DNA of 64,000 bases from Flavobacterium gyeonganense (GCF_029625295.1 NZ_CP121112.1:3844001-3908000), one strand, 5' to 3'; shown: positions 35,664 through 45,237, counted from the stretch's first letter. The notes: generated by a model not told the origin, from the sequence alone. Made by a program: numbers and translations.

Positions 35664-37994
35664 TTATTTAGGTAATTCCGGTTTTGTGTGAATTAAGTTA
35701 AAATCATTTTCAAAAACTTGTTCATAAGGTTTTAGGATTTTCTTCTTATTGTCACTCAAACCAAATGTTCCAATCCAGTGTAAACCCATTTTAACTTTAT
35801 CTTTGTCTGCTAAATATGTTCTAAATAATAGTTCCCAACCTGCGAGCATAGCTAAAATTATAATTAAAATAACTAAATTAATTTCAGAATAGCCATTGGA
35901 TTCAATATAAGTTTTAAGTTCGGAATAATATCGAACAATTACTGGTGTTAGCATTGATCCACACAATAAAACTACGGAAGGTCTTATGCAATATTTGGAT
36001 GCAGAAATATAATCCAAGCGTTTGTTATTAAGATGAGATTTTATATAGTCATCTTTTTTATTTTTCCATTCATCTAAGTCTTTTAAGAATTTATTTTCTA
36101 ATCTCTGTCTTTCCAAATCTTTAGCAGTTTCTGCAAGTTTGGAATTTAATGATTCAATTTCTGTGTTTTTTGAAGATACCTCTTCAATTGCTAAAGTTTT
36201 TTCAGTTTGAAGACTTTCATTTTCTTTTTTAAAATTCTTGATATTCTGTTCTGCCCTTATTTTTTTAGTTTCCAGAATTTCTTTTTCAATTTTGACGGAT
36301 TTTATGTTTTGTAGTACTTCTTCATTTTTTTGAACTAAAATTTGGTTTTCAATTGCTATATGACTTTCAATTATTTCAGCTTGCTTATCATAGTCATCGT
36401 TAGCTTTTTCTAATTTATCTAATAATACTTGATCTCTTAAAATGTTAACTTTTGTTTCAAAAGAAGTTGCATGATAGTTATCATTAATTATTTGGAGCGC
36501 TTTTGAGCGTGTTGTTGAATAATCAATTTCAAATGACCTAAATTCTGGTATGGAAAATGTATCAATAAATCTTTTATTTGCGGAATAGTCATTTTCTATG
36601 AATGGTCTTATCAGTTGTAAAAAAACGCTTGGATTTACAACATAATTAATTTCCCAATTTCTCTTATAATATATTCGTTCGAATTTTGCAAGAATGAAAT
36701 CGGAGCTTATAAAAAAAGCATTACTTTCAAGAAATTTTGTTTTCTTAGGATTTAAGGAACGGACCTCTCTTAATGCTACAACGTCATGTTTAAATCCAGA
36801 AAATGATTTTGTTTTTCTATTTTTTACTTCCTCATAGAATTTTTGGTAAGCATCAACATCTGTTTCAATATCGACTAATTCATTTTCCGATATTTGTCGA
36901 GGATTATATTCTATTAATCCTAAATCTTTCAAAATTAAGTCGACATGTTCATATTTTTCAAGAAAAACAGCAGGATCTGTTTCATTTTCTATATTTTGTT
37001 TGTGAAACAATTCTTCCAAAGGACTTAATCCGTCAACCAAAATTGCAACTCGACTAGTTTCCCTAGTCCACTTGGCAGCTCGTATGAATAATGCACGAGC
37101 ATCAAAGGCTCGTTTGAATTCAGCAAGAGTTTCAGGGTGATACATTAGTTTAAATGGCAAACGATTTTTTTTAACTTCATCTAAAATTTCTCTAGCAGAC
37201 GCATCTTCACTATTTTTATGGAGATCTAATATTCCGAATATAAAATTTGTGTCAAGAAAAAGGCGTAAATTATTATAACGTTTGTGTAAAAAGTTTACTG
37301 TTTCTGCATCTGAAGTTAATGCAAAACTTGTAAAAGTTGCATCTGCTAATTGAGAAATATAATTTGCTCTAATTTCATCTGCATTAATTATAAATTGATT
37401 TATAGAAGATATCAAGATTTCTTTAGTAAATGGATTTCCATTTTCTTCTAAGATAGACTCAACAATTACTACCAAATTTTTTTGATCATCTTCATTTATA
37501 GTAATATTGGGATTTAAAAAGTTCAGGGTTTGGATACCATGTTGTTCAAAAACGTGACTTAAATATATTTTAAGGAGATTCCAAAGTTTATTTAAGCCCT
37601 CTTCTGAAATATCAGTTATGAAAATTTTAATTTCTTCAAACCATTGTAATTGTACATTTTTTTCGAGATCACTAGCATCAACTAATCTTTGTTTAAGCTT
37701 AATAGAAACAGCTTGTGTAACAAAATACTCACGAGTAGTTGCGTCACGAGTTATCTCTTCTTTGTCGAGTAATTTATCTAAATTTGAAGTTATTATACTA
37801 TTTCGGATAGAAATACCGTAAACCTCTTTTATTTTTAGTTCTACTTCGCTTTCATTTTTAGGATTTTTTCCTGAAACATTATTTAATGTATGTGTGATTA
37901 AATTCTGTACTATTTGATCAAATTTTTGATCATGAGATAAAGCTTTTATATGACTTAATTTTGAAAAAACTTTTTTATAATCGATTTGCTGCAT
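35664..37994 (-). CDS. Large PIN-like nuclease with coiled coil and C-terminal membrane anchor
   Basis: The 776-residue protein has four parts. Residues 1-235 are helical, partly winged-helix-like. Residues 243-460 look like a PIN nuclease: LRLFLDTNFIFG (Asp248), YHPETLAEF (Glu288), KHDVVAL (Asp404) and FFISSDF (Asp432) give the four acidic residues expected for metal-dependent RNA cleavage. Residues 525-640 are a long coiled coil. Two hydrophobic segments (about 672-688 and 706-724) suggest a hairpin membrane anchor. I know no named family with this combination. Position in an accessory island beside toxin genes fits a membrane-tethered RNase effector in phage defence or stress; that role is inference. 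Confidence 0.75.
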   Translation of the reverse strand: MQQIDYKKVFSKLSHIKALSHDQKFDQIVQNLITHTLNNVSGKNPKNESEVELKIKEVYGISIRNSIITSNLDKLLDKEEITRDATTREYFVTQAVSIKLKQRLVDASDLEKNVQLQWFEEIKIFITDISEEGLNKLWNLLKIYLSHVFEQHGIQTLNFLNPNITINEDDQKNLVVIVESILEENGNPFTKEILISSINQFIINADEIRANYISQLADATFTSFALTSDAETVNFLHKRYNNLRLFLDTNFIFGILDLHKNSEDASAREILDEVKKNRLPFKLMYHPETLAEFKRAFDARALFIRAAKWTRETSRVAILVDGLSPLEELFHKQNIENETDPAVFLEKYEHVDLILKDLGLIEYNPRQISENELVDIETDVDAYQKFYEEVKNRKTKSFSGFKHDVVALREVRSLNPKKTKFLESNAFFISSDFILAKFERIYYKRNWEINYVVNPSVFLQLIRPFIENDYSANKRFIDTFSIPEFRSFEIDYSTTRSKALQIINDNYHATSFETKVNILRDQVLLDKLEKANDDYDKQAEIIESHIAIENQILVQKNEEVLQNIKSVKIEKEILETKKIRAEQNIKNFKKENESLQTEKTLAIEEVSSKNTEIESLNSKLAETAKDLERQRLENKFLKDLDEWKNKKDDYIKSHLNNKRLDYISASKYCIRPSVVLLCGSMLTPVIVRYYSELKTYIESNGYSEINLVILIIILAMLAGWELLFRTYLADKDKVKMGLHWIGTFGLSDNKKKILKPYEQVFENDFNLIHTKPELPK

Positions 37995-38301
37995 TTATTA
38001 AGGCTTGGGAATAGTTAGATTACTCAAAATTACATATTTATATTTATCATGAAAATCTTACCCAAATTTTTATTAACAGACTTTTACGCATAGAGACTAT
38101 GAGCTAATTGTGCATCATTTCTTCCAATTTGCTTATTTACAAAACAAACATTCACATGTCTACCCAAATTTAGCTGTATTTAAAAAGGTTTGTTTCATAT
38201 TAATTTCCCCAAATATTATCTTTTAACCTCTAAATTACCATTTCGCGTATCTTAATTATAACAAAGAATATCTATTCAAAGTAAATAAAAACCTGTCTCT
38301 T
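37995..38301. other. Intergenic region upstream of the PIN gene
   Basis: These 307 AT-rich bases lie between the PIN gene and hemN. I see no gene. A 32-base stretch at 38123-38154 resembles 35413-35444, upstream of the next island gene, at 25 of 32 positions. Confidence 0.45.
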
Positions 38302-39665
38302 TTAAACCGTCATAGAAAACAAATTCGTCTCAGGTGATTTTCTTTTTAAATGTAAATCGAATGCCATACAGATATTGCGTACAAATGGTCTTCCGGCCTC
38401 TGTGATTCTGATTGTATTTTCTTCAATTACAATCAACTCATCGTTTTCTATTTCTTTTAAATCCAGTAAAACAGCAGGAAGTTCTTTAAAATATAAGTTT
38501 TCATCACTCCAGGAAGTTTCCAGTTCGCAAGTCAAATTCAAAATATGTTTTCTGATAATTAAATCTTCATCGGTTAAAATATGGCCTTTGATAACAGGAA
38601 GCTGATCCCATTCTAATAATTGATAATAATCTTCAAGACTTTTGGTGTTTTGGGCAAAACTATACCAGCTGTCGCTGATAGAAGAAACACCTAAACCAAT
38701 CATAAGCTGCGTTTTCGAAGAGCTGTAACCCATGAAATTTCTATGCAGTTCCTTGTTTTGTGTGGCTTTGTACAAACTGTCGGATGTTAAGGCAAAATGA
38801 TCCATTCCAATTTCGTGATAGCCGTTTTTAGAAAGTAATTGTTTTCCAATTTCGTATAGCTTTCTTTTTCCGCATCTTTTGGAAGGTCTTCTTCGTTAAA
38901 TCCGCGCTGACCGTTTCCTTTTATCCAGGGTGTATGTGCATAGCTGTAAAATGCCAGACGATCCGGTTTTAAAGAGTTCGTTTTTTCAACAGTATCTACC
39001 ACATCTTCAATGGTCTGAAATGGCAAACCAAATATAATATCGTGACCGATTGAAGTATAACCAATTTCTTTGGCCCAAAAAGTAACTTTGGCAACATTAT
39101 GAAAAGGCTGAATGCGATGAATAGCTTTCTGAACTTTTTCAGCATAATCCTGAACGCCAAAACTCACTCTGCGAAACCCTAAATCATATAATTTTTTAAG
39201 CTGATCGTAAGTTGTGTTATTGGGATGTCCTTCAAAACTAAATTCATGCTTTTCAGCTTTAAATGCAAAAGAAAAAATACCATTTATGAGCTGTTCTAAA
39301 TTATTTTTAGAAAAGAATGTTGGAGTTCCGCCGCCCAGATGAATTTCCTTTATGATTGGTTTTTCAGGAAGAAGTCTGCAGTATAAACTCCATTCTTTCA
39401 AAAGTGCTTTAATATAGGTTTCTTCGACAGCATGATTTTTTGTAATTCGTTTATTGCATCCGCAAAAAGTACACATGCTTTCACAAAAAGGCAGATGAAT
39501 GTATAAACTGATTCCGTTTTGTGAATTGCTTTCTGAAAAGGCTTTTTGAAAGGATGCTGTCCATTTTTCGGTTGAAAAACTGGTTTCATCCCAATAAGGA
39601 ACTGTTGGATAACTAGTGTATCTTGGTCCAGGGACATTGTATTTCTGAGTCAATGAAATTTCCAT
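38302..39665 (-). pseudogene. hemN: Oxygen-independent coproporphyrinogen III oxidase (one frameshift)
   Basis: Joined frames give about 454 residues, normal for HemN, a radical-SAM enzyme that decarboxylates coproporphyrinogen III without oxygen in haem synthesis. The start has YNVPGPRYTSYPTVPYW, the cluster motif is CESMCTFCGCN and the SAM-binding region has HLGGGTPTFF. The C-terminal HemN domain has HFALTSDSLYKA, then MGYSSSKTQLMIGLGVSSIS. The break is in the T5 run at 38865-38869; adding one base gives EKRKLYEIGKQLLSKNGYHE. An FNR-like box identical to that of the cco operon precedes it, as expected for an enzyme needed at low oxygen. Confidence 0.9.
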
Positions 39666-39685
39666 AACAAGGCATTTTAGAATAC

Positions 39686-39693
39686 CAAAATTA
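39686..39693 (-). promoter_or_regulatory. -7 element of hemN
   Basis: On the minus strand TAATTTTG, identical to the cco operon -7 element and at the same distance (30 bases) from its FNR-like box. Confidence 0.6.
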
Positions 39694-39715
39694 CTTCGTC
39701 ATTTGAAAGATTAAA

Positions 39716-39729
39716 ATGATAAATATCAT
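39716..39729 (-). promoter_or_regulatory. FNR-like operator before hemN
   Basis: ATGATAAATATCAT, identical to the box at 27479-27492, is centred 57 bases before the hemN start codon. Confidence 0.75.
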
Positions 39730-39742
39730 ATTGACCCTAAAT

Positions 39743-39770
39743 AAAAAGAGACTCATAATGAGCCTCTTTT
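39743..39770 (-). terminator. Probable terminator of the 39784-40260 gene
   Basis: AAAAGAG and CTCTTTT flank an imperfect inner stem (ACTCAT/ATGAG) and form a hairpin with A/T-rich arms just after the stop codon. Confidence 0.55.
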
Positions 39771-39783
39771 CTGAATTAAATAA

Positions 39784-40260
39784 CTAACGTGAAATAGAAT
39801 CCTGGATGATTTTAAGCCATTTTTTTGCAAACATATGATCCTGGTAAACGCTTATTTGTTTGATGCGGTCATCATCAAAATCATAGAATGGTATTGTAAT
39901 TTTTTTATCCGTTTCCTTTTCCTGAAATTCAAAATCGATTTTGAGAATAGTATCTGAATTCCCATCAGTAGTCAAAACCAGTTTACAGGAAGAAACACTT
40001 CTTAAATCCACATAAGTTGATTCCTGTTGATTCGGATTGAAATTCATCAGAATGAATTTCCGGTGTTTTTGATCTATAGTGAGTGTTTTATTACTTTGAG
40101 ATTCAGTCAAATCAAAATCCTGCGGATGTGTTGGATTGAATTTCTTTTTAATGTTAAGGATTTTTGATTTGTTCGCAGCGCTCGATCGTGCTGAAAAATA
40201 GATTGGGATGGCTACTATGATTGCAATCACAATACCCATTATGGTTACGCTTGTTTCCAT
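39784..40260 (-). CDS. Hypothetical membrane-anchored protein
   Basis: The 158-residue product has one N-terminal membrane helix (SVTIMGIVIAIIVAIPIYF), a basic linker with ILNIKKKFNP and a beta-rich cytoplasmic or periplasmic domain with YVDLRSVSSCKLV, then KITIPFYDFDDDR. It resembles small uncharacterised Bacteroidota proteins with a PH-like fold, but I cannot name a family. It is on its own, between hemN and another small gene on the same strand. Confidence 0.65.
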   Translation of the reverse strand: METSVTIMGIVIAIIVAIPIYFSARSSAANKSKILNIKKKFNPTHPQDFDLTESQSNKTLTIDQKHRKFILMNFNPNQQESTYVDLRSVSSCKLVLTTDGNSDTILKIDFEFQEKETDKKITIPFYDFDDDRIKQISVYQDHMFAKKWLKIIQDSISR

Positions 40261-40361
40261 GTTTTTTGAATTAGATAAATAAATGAATTATAAACAACTT
40301 ATAGATAGCTGCTTATTGTTTTTAGAAGAATGAATTCTTCAAATTAAAATTCATGTATTTA

Positions 40362-40709
40362 CTACCAGAAAAAGTGGAAGGGATAGAGCATCAGGAAGAC
40401 CTTTTTACTCTGGGTAAAAAATTGATTAGAAAAGTTTGAAGCTGATTTTATTACCTGATAATGTGGTAAAACAACCAACAATGAGTCAAACCATTTGATT
40501 ATAGCAGGATAGCTTGTTTTGATATTGGCAGCAAACTGATAATTTGACTGTGGTTGTATAAAAGCCAGGGAATCTGTATAATCTTTAGAAAAATTGGTGT
40601 CCGTTTTTTGACTTTCGATTTGTTGCACAGAAATTTGGTTTGCCTGAGCGGCAAAAAATCCCATGATCAAAAGAGATATAAAAATAACAGTCTTACGAAT
40701 CCAATTCAT
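40362..40709 (-). CDS. Hypothetical secreted protein
   Basis: A 115-residue protein with a signal peptide (RKTVIFISLLIMGFFAAQA, cleavage near ANQ) and a short mature part with SLAFIQPQSNYQF and PAIIKWFDSLLVVLPHYQ, ending in aromatic residues. No known domain. The C-terminus (FLMLYPFHFFW) is hydrophobic. It could be a small envelope protein; nothing around it gives a clue. Confidence 0.55.
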   Translation of the reverse strand: MNWIRKTVIFISLLIMGFFAAQANQISVQQIESQKTDTNFSKDYTDSLAFIQPQSNYQFAANIKTSYPAIIKWFDSLLVVLPHYQVIKSASNFSNQFFTQSKKVFLMLYPFHFFW

Positions 40710-40811
40710 GGTGGCGAATTTAATTCATAAAACACAATTAACGAAATTTAAATTGCTAATTACTTCTTAAAAGTTATCCTCAACTTTTATTCAGTTGAGG
40801 ATATAGATATG

Positions 40812-41234
40812 TTATTGCTGCATTTTGAAGTAATAATCGGCTGAATGTTTTCCTCCGCCATAGAATAGGAAGAATATACAAAGTAATAATATTACTATAG
40901 CTAAAATCAAACTTTCGGAATGCATACGCCCCATAAAATTTACAATTACGGCACCAAATAATATAGGTAACTGAGCTGCAATTGCCCAGCGGGTCAGCAA
41001 TCCAAAAACAATCATTATCCCCCCAATCATATGGGCTGGCGCGATATAATGTAAAAGAAACATGCCGCCTCCATACTGATCAACAGGAGAAATTAAATCA
41101 TGTAAATATTGAGCGTTGGTTACAAACGAAACTCCTTTCATGAATAAAAAAACACCCAATACAATACGTACTAAATCCAATGGTAAATAAGTATGCGCAT
41201 TGGCCCACTTATTCAAACTTTTTACATTTTCCAT
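40812..41234 (-). CDS. DoxX family membrane protein
   Basis: The 140-residue product has four membrane helices. LDLVRIVLGVFLFMKGVSF, then LHYIAPAHMIGGIMIVFGLL and RWAIAAQLPILFGAVIVNF are DoxX/DUF4260-like segments. DoxX proteins are small quinone-related or redox membrane proteins of unclear function. It is a single gene with about 100 bases on each side. Confidence 0.82.
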   Translation of the reverse strand: MENVKSLNKWANAHTYLPLDLVRIVLGVFLFMKGVSFVTNAQYLHDLISPVDQYGGGMFLLHYIAPAHMIGGIMIVFGLLTRWAIAAQLPILFGAVIVNFMGRMHSESLILAIVILLLCIFFLFYGGGKHSADYYFKMQQ

Positions 41235-41353
41235 GATACTACATAATTAAAAGTTGTACACTAAGTTACAAAATTTTAACGATATTTTTGTTTTAAGTAT
41301 CTGAAAATAAGTATTTTGGTTTTTTATGCTGGTTGTTTTATGGATTTCAAAAC

Positions 41354-42982
41354 TTACACCTGAATAACACCTAAATTAAATGGTTTTTGAATAGGGGCGT
41401 GATTGGCAGCTTCGATTCCCATAGAAATCCAGGTCCGCGTTTCTAACGGATCAATGATAGCGTCTGTCCATAACCTTGAAGCGGCGTAGTAGGGTGAAGT
41501 CTGCTCATCGTAACGTGCTTTTATTTTGTTGAATAATTCAGCTTCTTTCGCTTCGTCTACGGTTTCTCCTTTCGCTTTAAGCGAAGAAGCTTCAATTTGA
41601 GCCAATACTTTTGCAGCCTGAGTTCCACCCATAACGGCCAGTTCTGCGCTTGGCCAGGCAAAAATTAATCTTGGGTCATAAGCTTTGCCACACATGGCGT
41701 AATTTCCTGCTCCGTATGAATTTCCGACAATAACAGTAAATTTTGGTACAACTGAATTACTAACGGCATTGACCATTTTTGCGCCATCTTTTATGATTCC
41801 GCCATGCTCAGATTTAGATCCGACCATGAAACCTGTAACATCCTGCAAAAATACTAATGGGATTTTCTTTTGATTGCAATTGGCTATGAATCGTGTGGCT
41901 TTATCAGCACTATCCGAGTAAATTACACCGCCAAACTGCATTTCTCCTTTTTTTGTTTTTACTACTTTTCTTTGATTCGCAATAATTCCAACAGCCCAGC
42001 CGTCAATTCGGGCATAGCCTGTAATTAGAGATTGTCCATAGCCGTCTTTGTAAGCTTCAAATTCAGAATTGTCTACTAAACGATTGATGATTTCCATCAT
42101 ATCATATTGCTCATTTCTGGCTTTTGGCAGGATTCCGTAAATATCCTTAGGTTCTAAAGCCGGTTTTTCAGCTTTGATTCTGCTAAAACCAGCTTTATCG
42201 TAGTCACCAATTTTATCTACAATATTTTTGATTTTATCTAAGGCGTCTTTATCATCTTTTGCCTTATAATCTGTAACGCCAGAAATTTCACAGTGTGTCG
42301 TGGCGCCTCCTAAAGTTTCATTGTCAATGGTTTCTCCAATTGCCGCTTTTACGAGATAGCTTCCTGCAAGGAAAATACTCCCTGTTTTATCCACAATCAA
42401 AGCTTCATCGCTCATAATAGGGAGGTAGGCTCCTCCGGCAACACAGCTTCCCATAACGGCAGCAATTTGGGTGATTCCCATACTGCTCATTTGAGCATTA
42501 TTTCTAAAAATACGTCCAAAATGTTCTTTATCCGGGAAAATTTCATCCTGCATGGGCAGATAAACCCCCGCACTGTCTACTAAATAAATAATCGGGAGTC
42601 TGTTTTCCATCGCAATTTCCTGTGCGCGTAAATTTTTCTTTCCTGTTATAGGAAACCATGCACCGGCTTTCACTGTTGCATCATTAGCTACAACAATACA
42701 CTGTTTTCCTCTGATGTATCCTATTTTAACGACAACGCCTCCTGATGGGCACCCACCATGTTCTGCATACATTCCTTCACCGGCAAAACCTCCAATTTCA
42801 ATACTTTTAGAATTTTCATCCAATAAATAAGCAATTCTTTCACGGGCTGTCATTTTGCCTTCGGAGTGCAATTTTTCAATTCTTTTTTCACCTCCGCCTA
42901 ATTTTACTTTAGCAAATTTTTGTTTTAATTCAGAAAGTAAAAGTTTATTGTGATCTTCGTTTTTATTGAAGTTTAAATCCAT
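41354..42982 (-). CDS. Acyl-CoA carboxylase beta subunit, methylcrotonyl-CoA carboxylase-like
   Basis: The 542-residue carboxyltransferase subunit moves CO2 from biotin to an acyl-CoA. Family segments are KMTARERIAYLLDENS, LVDSAGVYLPMQDEIFPD, HFGRIFRNNAQMSSMGI, the N-terminal oxyanion GSCVAGGAYLPIMSDE and, in the C-terminal half, VTGFMVGSKSEHGGIIKDGA and VIVGNSYGAGNYAMCGKAYD. The pattern FPDKEHFGRIF and the length favour methylcrotonyl-CoA carboxylase (leucine breakdown) over propionyl-CoA carboxylase, though this is not certain. The biotin subunit is not adjacent. A strong terminator sits upstream of its start, belonging to lpxD. Confidence 0.88.
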   Translation of the reverse strand: MDLNFNKNEDHNKLLLSELKQKFAKVKLGGGEKRIEKLHSEGKMTARERIAYLLDENSKSIEIGGFAGEGMYAEHGGCPSGGVVVKIGYIRGKQCIVVANDATVKAGAWFPITGKKNLRAQEIAMENRLPIIYLVDSAGVYLPMQDEIFPDKEHFGRIFRNNAQMSSMGITQIAAVMGSCVAGGAYLPIMSDEALIVDKTGSIFLAGSYLVKAAIGETIDNETLGGATTHCEISGVTDYKAKDDKDALDKIKNIVDKIGDYDKAGFSRIKAEKPALEPKDIYGILPKARNEQYDMMEIINRLVDNSEFEAYKDGYGQSLITGYARIDGWAVGIIANQRKVVKTKKGEMQFGGVIYSDSADKATRFIANCNQKKIPLVFLQDVTGFMVGSKSEHGGIIKDGAKMVNAVSNSVVPKFTVIVGNSYGAGNYAMCGKAYDPRLIFAWPSAELAVMGGTQAAKVLAQIEASSLKAKGETVDEAKEAELFNKIKARYDEQTSPYYAASRLWTDAIIDPLETRTWISMGIEAANHAPIQKPFNLGVIQV

Positions 42983-43065
42983 GATATAATATTGATTTTA
43001 CAAAATAGTGTTGGCTAATTTACAAAATAGAAGTTAATTTCGAAGGGTTACAAACACCCGTAAAG

Positions 43066-43097
43066 AAAAAAACAGAAGGGTCGCTTCTGTTTTTTTT
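43066..43097 (-). terminator. Terminator of lpxD
   Basis: AAAAAAACAGAAG and CTTCTGTTTTTTT form a 13-bp stem with a 5-base loop. On the minus strand the second arm becomes the T-rich tail after lpxD. Confidence 0.8.
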
Positions 43098-43117
43098 ATA
43101 ATGTATTTAGTTTTAAA

Positions 43118-44116
43118 TTATTTTTTAGAATCGCAAACTAATCTTTTTAAGATTGCCCATTGTTTCAAAGCATCACGGGCTTCAACAGCAGGATATCCCA
43201 GCATCGTTTTTCCTGCAGGAATATCTCCGGTAACGCCTGAACCGGCACCTACAATTGCACCGTCGCCAATGGTAGTATGATCTTTAATGGATGCACTTCC
43301 GCCAATAATAACTCCATTACCTAAAGTTACAGAACCAGCTAAACCACTGTTTCCGGCCATAATACAAAACTTGCCTAAGTTGCTGTTATGTCCAATTTGA
43401 ACAAGATTATCGATTTTACAACCATCTCCCAGAACAGTTGAACTGAATTTTCCGCGGTCTACACATGAATTAGCTCCAATTTCTACTCCGTTTCCAATGA
43501 TTACATTTCCGATTTGTGGAATTTTCACTAATCCTTTTTCTTTGCATGGGCGGAATCCAAAACCATCGGCACCAATGGTGGCATTTGGATGAATTATACA
43601 ATCATTACCAATATGACAGCGTTCGCGAACTACAGCTCCGGACCAGATAACAGTATTTTTTCCGATTGTGCATTCATCCAAAATAGTAACATTTGGATAA
43701 ATCGTAACATTAGCAGCGATTTCTACTTTTGGACCAATATAACATCCTGCTCCAATTTTACTTCCTTCACCAATAACAGCTGTTTCATCTATAACTGCTG
43801 TTCTGTGAATTTCATTATGGAATATCGGACTTGGCGGAGCAAAAAGTGCCAGAATTTGTGACATGGCGAGATCAGCATTTTTTACCTTAATAAAAGCACG
43901 ATTCTTTCCTGGTTCAATAGAAATATCTTCATTAACAACTGCTATAGGGGCTTTGGAAGTCTCCCAGAATTTTTCGTATTTTTTATTTCCTATAAAAGAA
44001 ATTTCAGAAGTTGTTGCTTTTTCTAATTGTTCAGTTCCGGTTATAATTTCAGAAGTGATACCGTAAATTTCACCATTTATAACTTCGTTAATTTCTTGAA
44101 TTGAATAGGATTTCAT
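43118..44116 (-). CDS. lpxD: UDP-3-O-(3-hydroxyacyl)glucosamine N-acyltransferase
   Basis: The 332-residue left-handed beta-helix enzyme adds the N-linked acyl chain in lipid A synthesis. Residues 1-100 form the uridine-binding N-domain (ATTSEISFIGNKKYEKFW); residues 105-315 are hexapeptide repeats with HPNATIGADGFGFRP and the likely catalytic His in LVQIGHNSNLGKF. The C-terminal helix (RDALKQWAILKRL) is typical. It is a stand-alone copy without lpxC or fabZ next to it, as often seen for a second lpxD in Bacteroidota, so substrate specificity could differ from the main copy. Confidence 0.92.
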   Translation of the reverse strand: MKSYSIQEINEVINGEIYGITSEIITGTEQLEKATTSEISFIGNKKYEKFWETSKAPIAVVNEDISIEPGKNRAFIKVKNADLAMSQILALFAPPSPIFHNEIHRTAVIDETAVIGEGSKIGAGCYIGPKVEIAANVTIYPNVTILDECTIGKNTVIWSGAVVRERCHIGNDCIIHPNATIGADGFGFRPCKEKGLVKIPQIGNVIIGNGVEIGANSCVDRGKFSSTVLGDGCKIDNLVQIGHNSNLGKFCIMAGNSGLAGSVTLGNGVIIGGSASIKDHTTIGDGAIVGAGSGVTGDIPAGKTMLGYPAVEARDALKQWAILKRLVCDSKK

Positions 44117-44638
44117 TTATTGGATTAAATTGATTTAAGGATTAATTTTTGCCAAATAAAATGAATTAGATTTAAATTACCTAATCTTGTTTTGAAGTTT
44201 TTCAAATATATTTTTAATTAAAAGCTTTAAAATTATTTTTTTAACATTTAAATAAATAAATTGATAATTGTTTGGTGAATTATTAATTATGTGTTAATAT
44301 TTGATTATTTAAATGCAGATAGTAAATTGAGGATTTTTATTTTAATATTTTATGGTGATGTTTTATTTAATTAATTGATAATCATTTGTTTAATTTCTTT
44401 TTTTAGTTTAGGAAAATTTATAGGTAAAAAAATATGGATATTTCAAATAAGGGCATCTTACTTTTATTTAACTTGATTCTATAGTTTTTCTTTAGAAGAA
44501 ATAAATAATATCAGCTAAATTTTGTTTTTTAAGATTAACATTCTGTAAATGAAACATTAACAGGGTAAGTTTTAAAAATATTTTTTTGCTAAAAGAGATT
44601 TTCGGTCTATTTGTATTTATAGCAATAAATTTAAAACA
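44117..44638. other. Very AT-rich intergenic region
   Basis: Over 500 bases between lpxD and the msrB terminator, nearly all A/T. It must hold the lpxD promoter. Two similar stretches begin TTGATAAT (near 44270 and 44377). No gene, RNA or clear structure was seen; frames on either strand are short and of no family character. Confidence 0.5.
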
Positions 44639-44640
44639 AA

Positions 44641-44672
44641 AAAGCGATTCATTTTTTACGATGAATCGCTTT
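44641..44672 (-). terminator. Terminator of msrB
   Basis: AAAGCGATTCAT (44641-44652) and ATGAATCGCTTT (44661-44672) form a perfect 12-bp stem with an 8-base loop, with an A tract upstream that is a T tail on the minus strand. Confidence 0.85.
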
Positions 44673-44690
44673 AATATTATTTTATTATTG

Positions 44691-45137
44691 CTACTCTTTA
44701 ACTTTGGTAAGTGAAACAGCATTAATGCAATATCGTAAACCGCTTGGCTGAGGTCCATCAGGAAAAACATGTCCCAAATGCGCATCGCAGGTATTGCATA
44801 CTACTTCGACCCGAATCATTCCGTATGATTTGTCGGCATGATAGGCAATGGCATTTTCTTTGACCGGCTGAGTAAAAGACGGCCATCCAGTTCCTGATTC
44901 AAATTTTTCAGAAGCATCAAAAAGCAAAGTACCGCAGCATTTACATTCATAAATTCCAGGTTCAAATAAACTGCACATTTCAGAACTAAATGATCTTTCA
45001 GTTCCTTTTAGGCGTGTAACCTGAAATTCTTCCGGAGTCAATGATTGTTTCCATTCTTCCTCTGTTTTTTCCACTCTTTTATCCGGAGTTGGATTTCCTT
45101 TATTTGTAAAATGAATTACATCTGCCCATTTTATCAT
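44691..45137 (-). CDS. msrB: Peptide-methionine (R)-S-oxide reductase
   Basis: The 148-residue enzyme reduces methionine-R-sulfoxide in damaged proteins. Two zinc-binding CxxC pairs (YECKCCGTLLFD and VVCNTCDAHLGH) and the catalytic RYCINAVSL block are present, with GTGWPSFTQP between. Residue after the catalytic Cys block reads INAVSL where most have INSASL. There is no signal peptide and no fused MsrA. It is followed by a strong terminator and preceded by prfB about 100 bases upstream on the same strand. Confidence 0.94.
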   Translation of the reverse strand: MIKWADVIHFTNKGNPTPDKRVEKTEEEWKQSLTPEEFQVTRLKGTERSFSSEMCSLFEPGIYECKCCGTLLFDASEKFESGTGWPSFTQPVKENAIAYHADKSYGMIRVEVVCNTCDAHLGHVFPDGPQPSGLRYCINAVSLTKVKE

Positions 45138-45237
45138 AGCTTTTTATTTTTAGTTAAATGCTTCAAGTTTCTGGTTTCAAGTTATTGTGAATACAAACCT
45201 GTGCCCGAATACTTAATGTGAACACTGAAAATACTAT

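Noticed and set aside
44492..44785. 97-codon minus-strand frame upstream of lpxD
   Set aside because: It overlaps msrB in another frame and the terminator, and has no family character.
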